Below are positions 1 through 5,485 of a stretch of 7,860 nucleotides of DNA, piece after piece. Both the position numbers and the translations under genes were made by a program. Under the pieces are notes generated by a model. That model was given only the letters and a program-made list of their open reading frames with translations. It did no database searches and was not told the origin of the DNA. The first letter of the stretch is position 1; the number at the start of each line of letters is the position of its first letter. The DNA comes from JBGPML01 sp041486955 (GTDB taxonomy: Bacteria > Patescibacteriota > UBA1384 > 2-12-FULL-50-11 > DASWYB01): positions 1 through 7,860 of the forward strand of contig JBGPML010000041.1 in the NCBI GenBank assembly GCA_041486955.1, given 5' to 3'.

Positions 1-21
1 CGCGGCCATGTTGAGGTTACG

Positions 22-324
22 ATGCTGAAGACACGGAGATGGGACGATGGATTCATTGTCTTAATCGTGGGCGTTCTGACAGAAGCTCTGTCTTGCGCCT
101 ATTACTATGGTCCGCATTTTCTCTCGAACCAGGAAACAAACATAAAGATTTTCCTCATCACCGCGTTTTCGTCCGGATTTGTCTTTGCAGAGATCTGGAG
201 GAGGCAAAGAGATCCCAGCAGTATCAAAAACCATCATATCTTGATTGCCTCTGCTGTTATCGGGTTTTGCACTGCTCTGTGCCTCCATGTCATCGCCCTT
301 GTCGTTTTATGGCAGTTGCTCTGA
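22..324 (+). CDS. Small three-helix membrane protein of unknown function
   Basis: The 100-residue product is not recognised. Three hydrophobic stretches are visible: about residues 11-30 (FIVLIVGVLTEALSCAYYY), 43-58 and 72-98 (ending ALVVLWQLL). A basic, polar loop (EIWRRQRDPSSIKNHH, about 57-72) lies between the second and third. This fits a small inner-membrane protein. No catalytic motif or signal-peptide cleavage site is seen. ATG 22 was chosen because GAGG at 13-16 sits 5 bases upstream. The frame is open to the window edge, however, so a longer protein starting outside cannot be excluded. The next gene starts 16 bases after the stop, so the two are probably cotranscribed, with the shared terminator at 790-831. 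The coding call rests on the ribosome site, the hydrophobic pattern and the tight spacing to the next gene. Confidence 0.6.
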   Translation: MLKTRRWDDGFIVLIVGVLTEALSCAYYYGPHFLSNQETNIKIFLITAFSSGFVFAEIWRRQRDPSSIKNHHILIASAVIGFCTALCLHVIALVVLWQLL

Positions 325-340
325 AAGGGAGGGACGAACG

Positions 341-775
341 ATGTACCCAATCGAAGTCCGGGCAATGCTGATAGTTGAAGAAGAGATCAGAGCCAAACGA
401 ATGCTTCGTCGCCAGGACCGATCTCGGTTTGTGTACGGAAGCGCATTTCATGTGGTTCACAACCCTCACGGACAAGATGTGCGCGATCTCTCGGCTTATT
501 GGTTGAAGCAAGAGACCGAGCAAGCTCGACAAACGGTCACCGAGATCATTAGATTTCACCTCCCGAGTATTATCCAGAAGGGAGAGATCCCGCCAAAACT
601 TGGGTCGCTTCTCGATCAGGTGATCGACTATGGCTGGTTGAACTACGCCTCCGCTCCAACTGATTTGTTGCAAGAGGAGCTGAAAGCCGTTGTCGCTCTA
701 CGCCGTGCCGAGCGAGTGGCTCAGCAGGCCAATATCCTTCGGCGACATAATCGCAGTCAGATTGGGTCGCTATGA
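341..775 (+). CDS. Hypothetical charged, helix-rich cytoplasmic protein
   Basis: The 144-residue product is not recognised. The frame is open further upstream, but ATG 341 was chosen because it has a strong ribosome site (AGGGAGGG, 326-333, 7 bases away) and lies just after the previous stop. The protein has no membrane segment or signal peptide. It is rich in Arg, Glu and Gln and looks largely alpha-helical. Residues about 1-25 carry many charged residues (VEEEIRAKRMLRRQDRSR), about 50-75 form a likely amphipathic helix, and about 107-135 form another (QEELKAVVALRRAERVAQQ). There are no cysteines, so no obvious metal site. It probably forms a two-gene unit with the membrane protein upstream, which could mean a membrane protein with a soluble partner, but that is inference from spacing alone. 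A strong intrinsic terminator follows 14 bases after the stop. Confidence 0.6.
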   Translation: MYPIEVRAMLIVEEEIRAKRMLRRQDRSRFVYGSAFHVVHNPHGQDVRDLSAYWLKQETEQARQTVTEIIRFHLPSIIQKGEIPPKLGSLLDQVIDYGWLNYASAPTDLLQEELKAVVALRRAERVAQQANILRRHNRSQIGSL

Positions 776-789
776 TGTCTCCACCACCC

Positions 790-831
790 GCTCGGTTCCC
801 ACCATAGAACCGAGCATTTTTATTTGTTTTT
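790..831 (+). terminator. Intrinsic terminator after the two hypothetical genes
   Basis: A perfect 9-bp stem is formed by GCTCGGTTC (790-798) and GAACCGAGC (807-815), with an 8-base loop. It is followed by the T-rich run ATTTTTATTTGTTTTT (816-831). On the minus strand the hairpin is not followed by a T run, so it acts on + strand transcripts. It closes the 22-775 unit and separates it from pyrF. Confidence 0.85.
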
Positions 832-852
832 ATCCAGCTTCTGAATTATTAA
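824..852 (+). promoter_or_regulatory. Possible pyrF promoter
   Basis: TTGTTT (824-829) and TATTAA (847-852) are spaced by 17 bases in an A+T-rich stretch between the preceding terminator and pyrF. Both match the sigma-70 consensus only partly, 3 of 6 and 4 of 6. The -35 would sit inside the T tract of the terminator. A promoter is expected here because the upstream terminator cuts pyrF off from the previous genes. The exact boxes are a weak call. Confidence 0.3.
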
Positions 853-909
853 TAAATTAAACTCGCAAAGCATCCAGCTTGGCGATCGCACCAATACAAG
901 GAGACGAAC

Positions 910-1689
910 GTGAAGGAATCTCGTCAACGGATCATCGTGGCCCTCGATGTCGATGCCCATGAGGCCGGACAGATTATCAAAGAAGTCGGACCGTATGTCG
1001 GCCTCATAAAGGTCGGCAAAGAAATGATGACGGAAGGCACTGCCAATGATGTTATGTTTCGCGCCGTCCAGCAAGGAATGGGGACCTTTTACGACGGGAA
1101 GTACTTCGATATACCCGAAACGGTTTACCGAGCATCTTTGAAAGCGGCACGTTTGGTGGGCGTACGGATGTTCAACGTCCACTGTTTGGGCGGGTTGGAA
1201 ATGATGCAGGCGGCTAGGAGGGCAGTCGATGAAGTAGCGTCTCAAGCCATGACCGCTGCCCCAAGACCACTCATTCTGGGGGTGACGCTTCTGACCAGTA
1301 TGGACGTTGCCACCTGTGTCGGAACAGGACTCCTGCCAGTCTGGGCCGAGACCGATGATGTGGAAATAAAGACAAAGTTCATGCGAGATGCAGTCCGCAA
1401 GCTCGCGCTTCTGGCCAAGAAGGCCGGACTTGATGGAGTTATTGCCTCACCCCTCGAAATCGCTGAGATACGAAAGGCGTGTGGTCCGGATTTCCTGATC
1501 GTAACTCCCGGAGTGAGGCCGGCCGGAACTGAGACGAATGATCAGAAAAGAATTATGACGCCCGGAGAGGCGATCCGAGCAGGCGCAGACTACCTAGTGA
1601 TCGGCCGGCCGATTACCAAACCTGCAACAGGCACTCGGGCTGAGGCTGCAAAACGTATCCATGACGAGGTTGCCGCCGCTCTATCATAA
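910..1689 (+). CDS. pyrF: Orotidine 5'-phosphate decarboxylase
   Basis: This enzyme catalyses the last step of de novo UMP synthesis, OMP to UMP plus CO2, in the cytoplasm. The 259-residue protein is slightly longer than the roughly 230-245 usual for bacterial PyrF. It carries the family landmarks: ALD at 11-13, the early lysine K34 (LIKVGKE), and the catalytic triad-like set D62-K64-D67 in YDGKYFDIPETV, where the enterobacterial form reads DLKFHDIP. It also has the phosphate-binding strand TPGVRP (199-204) and GRPI (232-235) near the C-terminus, the expected end of a TIM barrel. The GTG start at 910 is supported by AAGGAG (898-903) upstream. The gene stands alone on this strand, after a terminator, and converges with pyrC, two pathway steps away. 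Orotate phosphoribosyltransferase (pyrE), which makes its substrate, is not in the window. Confidence 0.95.
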   Translation: MKESRQRIIVALDVDAHEAGQIIKEVGPYVGLIKVGKEMMTEGTANDVMFRAVQQGMGTFYDGKYFDIPETVYRASLKAARLVGVRMFNVHCLGGLEMMQAARRAVDEVASQAMTAAPRPLILGVTLLTSMDVATCVGTGLLPVWAETDDVEIKTKFMRDAVRKLALLAKKAGLDGVIASPLEIAEIRKACGPDFLIVTPGVRPAGTETNDQKRIMTPGEAIRAGADYLVIGRPITKPATGTRAEAAKRIHDEVAAALS

Positions 1690-1696
1690 TCGCACT

Positions 1697-1742
1697 TGCT
1701 GCTGATTTTGTGCCTTCGGGCTCGTGATCAGCAGCAGTTCTT
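1697..1742 (+). terminator. Likely terminator downstream of pyrF
   Basis: A 10-bp stem is formed by TGCTGCTGAT (1697-1706) and ATCAGCAGCA (1727-1736). Inside its loop is a second small hairpin, GCC-TTCG-GGC (1712-1721), with a stable UUCG loop. The tail TTCTT is short, so termination may be partial. It begins 8 bases after the pyrF stop. Confidence 0.6.
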
Positions 1743-1786
1743 ATAAAAAGAACATCCCCAGGCTGCTCCATGCGAGTCTGGGGATG
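1743..1786 (-). terminator. Intrinsic terminator downstream of pyrC
   Basis: CATCCCCAG (1753-1761) and CTGGGGATG (1778-1786) form a perfect 9-bp stem. Read on the minus strand, it is followed by TTCTTTTTAT (1752-1743), a good T tract. On the + strand no T run follows it. It starts 9 bases past the pyrC stop and ends the pyrD-pyrC transcript before it reaches pyrF. Confidence 0.8.
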
Positions 1787-1794
1787 ATAGAGAG

Positions 1795-2805
1795 TCATTC
1801 TTGAACCTGCCATTCCAAGATTTGTCCCGTCATGAACGGAACAATGCCGGCAATCTCTGACGGGACTGTCCATGGCTGTTGGACTATGGTCAACTGGTCA
1901 TGCCTTGCCAGTTCGACGTCATAGAATCTGGCTCCATTCCAGCACAGGAACGGTTCGAGATGCTGCACAATATCCCGTCCCAGCTTTGTGAAAATCTGGA
2001 CCAGGAGGGGAACTACTACTGGGGCGGTAAAGATGCCGGCGCAACCATGAGCGCACTCCTTGTCCTCCCGTCGATGGGGAGCGCTATCGCTGCCGAAGAA
2101 GAACCTTTCGTCTCCACTGGTGGCAACGTAGAGAAGGGCCTTGCGGTCTTCCGGCCGTTTGGCGATTGGCTTACAGAAGTAGTGGGGAGAAATCTTGTCG
2201 CCCACCACGTCGTCAAGCGTCAACATCAAGTGATGCAGGGTTATGGTTCCCGCTATTCCGTCATGGTTGGTGACGAAATCAACTGCTGCTGCCGTGGTGA
2301 TATGTTCAAGCACGATCCGGAGGTGGCGACAGCTTCGCCGTATACTCTCAACCACTTTGAGGAATAGACGTTCTCGGTCAAGACAGAATTTGTCGGGCAT
2401 CTCACCGTGAAGGCTGAGAACCATCCCAGCGTCCTCCATAGCACGGAAAACAGGGATGAGGGCGGTAAAATCTCTCACTCCGTTGTCAGAGTTGGTCGTT
2501 ACCCCTTCAGGGTAGAGTTTGCCGGCAATGACTCCAGCTTTTTTTGCTTCGATAACGATTGCCGGAGTTGTTTGCTGAGTAATCTGAATCGTCATCATCG
2601 GCGTGAAGCTGGTCGGCGCCAGACGCTCAATCTTTCCGCGGTATCGCATTGCATCAGTCGCCGTGAGAACCGGAGGATTCGTGTTCGGCATGACCAAGGC
2701 TCGGTTGAATATGCGAGTCGTGTAGCCGGCAACGTTTTGCAACATCTCTCCCTCACGGAAATGAACGTGCCAGTCGTCGGGTGGAGGTATCCTGATTGTT
2801 TCCAT
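1795..2805 (-). CDS. pyrC: Dihydroorotase, PyrC (type II) form
   Basis: This enzyme interconverts N-carbamoyl-L-aspartate and L-dihydroorotate, the third step of UMP synthesis, using a dinuclear zinc centre in a TIM barrel. The 336-residue protein is close to E. coli PyrC (348) and resembles it along its whole length. Metal ligands and substrate contacts are visible: H13, H15 and R17 in DWHVHFR; N41 in MPNTNPPV; the lysine that becomes carboxylated, K96, in GKLYPEG; H133 in SLHGE; H168 in LEHIT; and the catalytic D240 in GSDSAPH. The frame continues upstream to another ATG at 2850. ATG 2805 was chosen because the protein family begins here, and because AAGGAA precedes it inside the end of pyrD. 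The gap to the pyrD stop is 1 base, so translation is probably coupled. A T-tract terminator follows. Confidence 0.95.
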   Translation of the reverse strand: METIRIPPPDDWHVHFREGEMLQNVAGYTTRIFNRALVMPNTNPPVLTATDAMRYRGKIERLAPTSFTPMMTIQITQQTTPAIVIEAKKAGVIAGKLYPEGVTTNSDNGVRDFTALIPVFRAMEDAGMVLSLHGEMPDKFCLDRERLFLKVVESIRRSCRHLRIVLEHITTAAAVDFVTNHDGIAGTITLHHLMLTLDDVVGDKISPHYFCKPIAKRPEDRKALLYVATSGDERFFFGSDSAPHRREDKECAHGCAGIFTAPVVVPLLVQIFTKLGRDIVQHLEPFLCWNGARFYDVELARHDQLTIVQQPWTVPSEIAGIVPFMTGQILEWQVQE

Positions 2806-2806
2806 C

Positions 2807-3772
2807 TCACGGTTCCTTTCCGCCAAAGCACTTGTAGGCTTCGCGAACAACTCGTGTCAAAAGCCACGGACGGACGATCGCGATGCTGCCTAAACCTATA
2901 CCGGCCGCTTGGGCCAATTTTGCGTTACGTACATCCTTTGGTTTGCGGATTCCATTACATACGATCAAGGGTTTCTTGCAGCCATGTTCCCAACTGATAC
3001 GCACTTTTGAGAGTGCGATGGGCAAGCAAGCTGGACCGGAAAGTCCACCAGGACTGTCGAAACCTCGACGGGTTAGCGGTGAGGTTGTGGAGTGGTACAG
3101 TCGTTTCCAGTCAATCGCTGGGTCGCCCCAGGGAATGGAGTTGCCGGGCCACAACGCGTCACATGACGGATGCTTCGAACACTCAATGAGAGTGATAGAG
3201 CTTACCGTCGGGCTGAAATTTAGCACGATCGATATGTGCAGCCGATCGGAAATTTCCAATGCTCGATGAACTTCCGTGACGAGATTTGTATTGTCTACCC
3301 CTGTATTGGGGCATCCAAAGTTCAAATGCAATGCAACCTTTCCTTGAAAGTGCTGCAGGTATTGTGGCGCTAATGCCACGAATTCCTTTAGTTCCTCCTC
3401 TCGTTCAGACGGTGTTGCCGAAACAGCGGCAAAAGAGATGCCGAAATTATCTCGCCTTTGTTGCCAGATACCTGTTTCAAACAAGGCTCGTGCTCCGGGA
3501 TTACTCAATCCGACTGCGTTCAGAACGTTCCCTGTGATGAGATTGACATGAATACAGTTTGGTTTGAGTCTCAGAGGCGTCACACCGTCTGGCAACATTT
3601 CCATTTTGCCTAGGCGAGGCATGACCGTCATGGTCTTGCCGATGAACTGTGTGTCCGTCCATTCTGGTTTCCACAAAGGGACTAATCGTTGGAAACGATA
3701 AGGCTGATCGAAAAATCCGCGCGCGCCAGAGGATGCAAAGACAAAACCGAACTCGATCTCCCGCAATTTCAT
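2807..3772 (-). CDS. pyrD: Dihydroorotate dehydrogenase-like FMN protein
   Basis: It probably oxidises dihydroorotate to orotate, the fourth step of UMP synthesis. The 321-residue TIM-barrel protein keeps most class 1 landmarks, compared from memory with Lactococcus lactis DHODA: K46 in FIGKTMT (K43); N85 in NAVGLSNPG (N67); N151, C154 and N156 in NFGCPN (N127, C130, N132), C154 being the class 1 catalytic base; and N211 in GNSIPWG (N193). GGLSGPA (242-248) and GIGLGSIAIVRPW (291-303) are the flavin-phosphate side. The second FMN-contacting lysine (K164) is replaced by N185 in VLNFSPT, so activity is not certain. A cysteine base points to a soluble class 1 enzyme, not the quinone-linked class 2 form. 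ATG 3772 is preceded by AGGA, 6 bases away; an in-frame TTG at 3778 is less likely. It is the first gene of a pyrD-pyrC operon, and no pyrK-like partner is seen. Confidence 0.85.
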   Translation of the reverse strand: MKLREIEFGFVFASSGARGFFDQPYRFQRLVPLWKPEWTDTQFIGKTMTVMPRLGKMEMLPDGVTPLRLKPNCIHVNLITGNVLNAVGLSNPGARALFETGIWQQRRDNFGISFAAVSATPSEREEELKEFVALAPQYLQHFQGKVALHLNFGCPNTGVDNTNLVTEVHRALEISDRLHISIVLNFSPTVSSITLIECSKHPSCDALWPGNSIPWGDPAIDWKRLYHSTTSPLTRRGFDSPGGLSGPACLPIALSKVRISWEHGCKKPLIVCNGIRKPKDVRNAKLAQAAGIGLGSIAIVRPWLLTRVVREAYKCFGGKEP

Positions 3773-3833
3773 GTTCAATCCTTTGGTTGTGAAGGTGCCA
3801 GAATATATGTCAACCGATGACTCGGCCTTATCA

Positions 3834-3861
3834 ATACTATCAAAAGCAATGGTTCAGACAA
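3834..3861 (-). promoter_or_regulatory. Possible pyrD-pyrC promoter
   Basis: On the minus strand, TTGTCT (3861-3856) and TAGTAT (3839-3834) are spaced by 16 bases, each matching the sigma-70 consensus at 4 of 6. This would give a leader of about 55 bases before ATG 3772. A perfect TTGACA also occurs at 3814-3809, but it has no good -10 partner. No attenuator hairpin with a T tract is seen in the leader. Confidence 0.35.
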
Positions 3862-3894
3862 TACAGCCGCTCATCGTTATTTTGCGACCGAGCG

Positions 3895-3900
3895 TATAAT
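3895..3900 (+). promoter_or_regulatory. -10 element upstream of msrB
   Basis: A perfect TATAAT lies 20 bases upstream of the msrB ATG. No good -35 is found at 16-18 bases (CATCGT region), and there is no TGn extension. The start of transcription would fall near 3907, giving a very short leader of about 14 bases that still contains the ribosome site AGGAG (3911-3915). The divergent pyrD promoter lies less than 60 bases away. Confidence 0.45.
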
Positions 3901-3920
3901 AAATAAAACGAGGAGAAAAA

Positions 3921-4328
3921 ATGGATACAATGAATAAAACCGACGAAGAATGGAAGAAAGATTTAACGCCTGAGCAGTATGAGGTGTTGCGTAATAAAGG
4001 CACCGAACAGGCATTTACCGGCAAATTATTACATAACAAAGAGGGTGGTGATTATACCTGCGCTGCTTGCGGCAATGTCTTGTTTTCATCAGACACCAAG
4101 TTCGATTCTGGTACCGGTTGGCCGAGCTTTACTGAACCTATGAACAAAGAAAATGTTATTTTAGAAGAAGATAATAGTCACGGCATGAAACGGATTGAAG
4201 TGAAATGCAAACGTTGCGGCAGTCATTTAGGCCATGTTTTTCCCGATGGTCCGGGGCCAAATGGACAGAGATTCTGTATCAACTCGTGCGCACTCAATTT
4301 CAAGAAAAAAGAAGGAGAAGCAAGCTAA
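3921..4328 (+). CDS. msrB: Peptide methionine-R-sulfoxide reductase MsrB
   Basis: MsrB reduces the R form of methionine sulfoxide in proteins, a repair step after oxidative damage. The 135-residue protein is a complete single-domain form. The structural zinc site is intact: C47 and C50 in CAACG, C96 and C99 in CKRCG. The substrate pocket motifs SGTGWPSF (63-70) and HLGHVFPDGPGP (102-113) are present, and the catalytic cysteine is C119 in RFCINSC. The position that often holds the resolving cysteine (SGCGW) is T65. A second cysteine, C123, follows the catalytic one by four residues and might take part in recycling. No signal peptide is seen, so it should act in the cytoplasm. ATG 3921 has AGGAG 5 bases upstream; ATG 3930 is a less likely alternative. 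No msrA is fused to it or next to it. Confidence 0.95.
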   Translation: MDTMNKTDEEWKKDLTPEQYEVLRNKGTEQAFTGKLLHNKEGGDYTCAACGNVLFSSDTKFDSGTGWPSFTEPMNKENVILEEDNSHGMKRIEVKCKRCGSHLGHVFPDGPGPNGQRFCINSCALNFKKKEGEAS

Positions 4329-4600
4329 TCGGACTCTCTCGGCGTCAGTCGCTCCGTTCCTCGCTCGACGTACTTCTCTGTACGCCTTGTTTTGGTACTC
4401 ACTCCTTCCTTGATATAGCCTCGATTGGCTTACTTCTTAAGTTTCGCTATTCGGAATAACGATAATCTCAATTGCATAGGTTCAAAACACAACTTTATCA
4501 TTTCTTATAAATATTAAGAGTGGCTTGTGAGATTGAGTATTTACGAAATAGGTATATTTCGATATGAATAAGGGCAGGTAGCAGCATTATTAAAGATAGG
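4329..4600 (+). other. Intergenic region with a G+C-rich patch, then A+T-rich leader
   Basis: No gene is supported here. Bases 4331-4386 are clearly richer in G+C than both flanks and contain pyrimidine-rich near-repeats (GTCGCTCC, CTCGCTCG). Small stems are possible: CGTAC (4369-4373) with GTACG (4380-4384), or GGCGT (4341-4345) with ACGCC (4382-4386), followed by TTGTTTT. This could be a weak msrB terminator or a dispersed intergenic repeat. The rest, 4440-4600, is A+T-rich and holds the probable promoter of the next gene. Confidence 0.4.
4540..4568 (+). promoter_or_regulatory. Possible promoter with an operator-like inverted repeat
   Basis: TTTACG (4540-4545) and TATGAA (4563-4568) are spaced by 17 bases, each matching the sigma-70 consensus at 4 of 6. 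The perfect inverted repeat CGAAATA-GGTA-TATTTCG (4544-4561) fills the space between them, where a repressor would block polymerase. The regulator is unknown. Confidence 0.3.
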
Positions 4601-4606
4601 ATGGGC

Positions 4607-5311
4607 ATGTCGCCTGTATCTCCTGTCCGTCATATACTCAATCAACAGAAACGTCGATCAACCGATTGGTTCGGGGTATTTCTTCTTACGGTTGGATTAT
4701 TCATACTGATTTTTGCGATCATTGAATCAAATAAATACGGTTGGTGGAAATCAAAAGAGATAGTAGTTATTCATGGTACGAACATAGTTTTTCCGGCTGA
4801 TTTGTCGTTTGTACCATTTTTGACGGCTGTTAGCATATTAATTCTCATGTTATCTGCCGCTTGGCGAGCTCATAAAAAAGAAAAAGAATTCGGACATCAT
4901 CTGGGATTCACATCTCATCATCCGAAATCGCCTGAACCGTTTGAAGCCTTAGTATCGACTCCCAAATCAGTCATTGTGCCTTTTACACATGAAGAACCAG
5001 TGACGACCTCACCATCCAATCAAAAGAAATCAGTCACCGACGTAATGACCTTTATTATCAATCCGCCGCCAAATATTGGTCCATCGACGCCTTTACACGA
5101 ATCAATCAAAGCCCATAAGACGTATGAGTTAAAACTGCTTGAGGCAGAAGCCCTAGTTTCAGAAACCGAACGCGAATTAAAGAAAATGATTCGTACTGTT
5201 CGTCAAAGACATGATGCATTAAAACCAGCTCATCACGCGTCCACTCAACCTTTACCGTATATCGATGGTCTCAGTCGTCAGTCCCAGGCAAAAACAAGCG
5301 AATTTCTATAG
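4607..5311 (+). CDS. Two-helix membrane protein with a long charged tail, unknown function
   Basis: The 234-residue product is not recognised as a whole. It has a basic N-terminus (QQKRRST), a first membrane helix at about 21-41 (FGVFLLTVGLFILIFAIIE), a 25-residue loop with YGWW, and a second helix at about 67-87. A soluble tail of about 145 residues follows: a Pro/Ser/Thr-rich stretch (about 103-165), then a charged helix with coiled-coil potential (about 168-207, LEAEALVSETERELKKM). The DWFG...LTVGL...ES..YGWW pattern recalls the seventh helix and following loop of DHA2-type (EmrB-like) drug transporters, which have 14 helices. No other transporter part is present in the 270 bases upstream. 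ATG 4607 was chosen because AGGA (4598-4601) lies 5 bases before it; ATG 4601 is in the same frame. It appears to be a single-gene unit with its own promoter. Confidence 0.7.
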   Translation: MSPVSPVRHILNQQKRRSTDWFGVFLLTVGLFILIFAIIESNKYGWWKSKEIVVIHGTNIVFPADLSFVPFLTAVSILILMLSAAWRAHKKEKEFGHHLGFTSHHPKSPEPFEALVSTPKSVIVPFTHEEPVTTSPSNQKKSVTDVMTFIINPPPNIGPSTPLHESIKAHKTYELKLLEAEALVSETERELKKMIRTVRQRHDALKPAHHASTQPLPYIDGLSRQSQAKTSEFL

Positions 5312-5356
5312 CTATTTTAAATCCTACCATATAGACGAATAAAAAGGCGTTATGAG

Positions 5357-5404
5357 CTACACTATCTAGTTGTTTATGGCTTGCAAAGGCCGAAGATATT
5401 GTGT
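5357..5404 (+). promoter_or_regulatory. Candidate tandem NrdR boxes upstream of nrdA
   Basis: The NrdR box consensus used (from memory) is acaCwAtATaTwGtgt. Site 1 lies at about 5357-5374 around ACACTATCTAGTTGT; it matches 10 or 11 of 16 depending on register. Site 2 is 5389-5404, ending AGATATTGTGT, and matches 12 of 16. In one register the sites start 32 bases apart, the usual three-turn spacing of paired NrdR boxes. NrdR is the ATP/dATP-sensing repressor of ribonucleotide reductase genes. The position, 82 bases before the nrdA start, fits. Neither site is a perfect match. Confidence 0.5.
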
Positions 5405-5409
5405 ACGTT
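5381..5409 (+). promoter_or_regulatory. Possible nrdA promoter overlapping the second NrdR-like box
   Basis: TTGCAA (5381-5386) and TACGTT (5404-5409) are spaced by 17 bases, with 4 of 6 and 3 of 6 consensus matches. The second NrdR-like site fills the spacer, the arrangement expected for repression. The boxes are weak and other choices in this A+T-rich stretch are possible. Confidence 0.25.
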
Positions 5410-5485
5410 ACTTGTGCACTATTCGAAATTGCTTAATTGTCCGGCGCAATATTGTAGGTTATGAAGTATTTATTTTAGGAGGCAT

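Noticed and set aside
820..1245. A 141-codon reading frame on the minus strand over pyrF
   Set aside because: It is opposite the catalytic half of pyrF and has no support of its own.
1879..2367. A 162-codon reading frame on the + strand, opposite pyrC
   Set aside because: It lies wholly within pyrC, whose catalytic residues are all intact. It has no ribosome site, and its product resembles nothing; it is a mirror of pyrC coding bias.
2806..2850. A longer pyrC starting at the upstream in-frame ATG 2850
   Set aside because: It would add 15 residues overlapping the end of pyrD. The family begins at the METIRIPPPDDWHVH position, and AAGGAA precedes ATG 2805.
2407..2997. A 196-codon reading frame on the + strand across the pyrC-pyrD junction
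   Set aside because: It overlaps two confirmed genes on the other strand and encodes a low-quality sequence rich in Arg, Cys and Ser.
3773..3778. A TTG start for pyrD at 3778
   Set aside because: ATG 3772 has better spacing (6 bases) from AGGA. TTG 3778 directly abuts that site.
3854..4039. A 61-codon minus-strand reading frame over the 5' end of msrB
   Set aside because: It overlaps the conserved start of msrB and the divergent promoter region, and has no recognisable features.
4205..4459. A + strand reading frame overlapping the 3' end of msrB and extending into the gap
   Set aside because: The overlapping half is a frame shadow of the MsrB zinc and catalytic motifs. The rest lies in the G+C-rich patch and there is no ribosome site.
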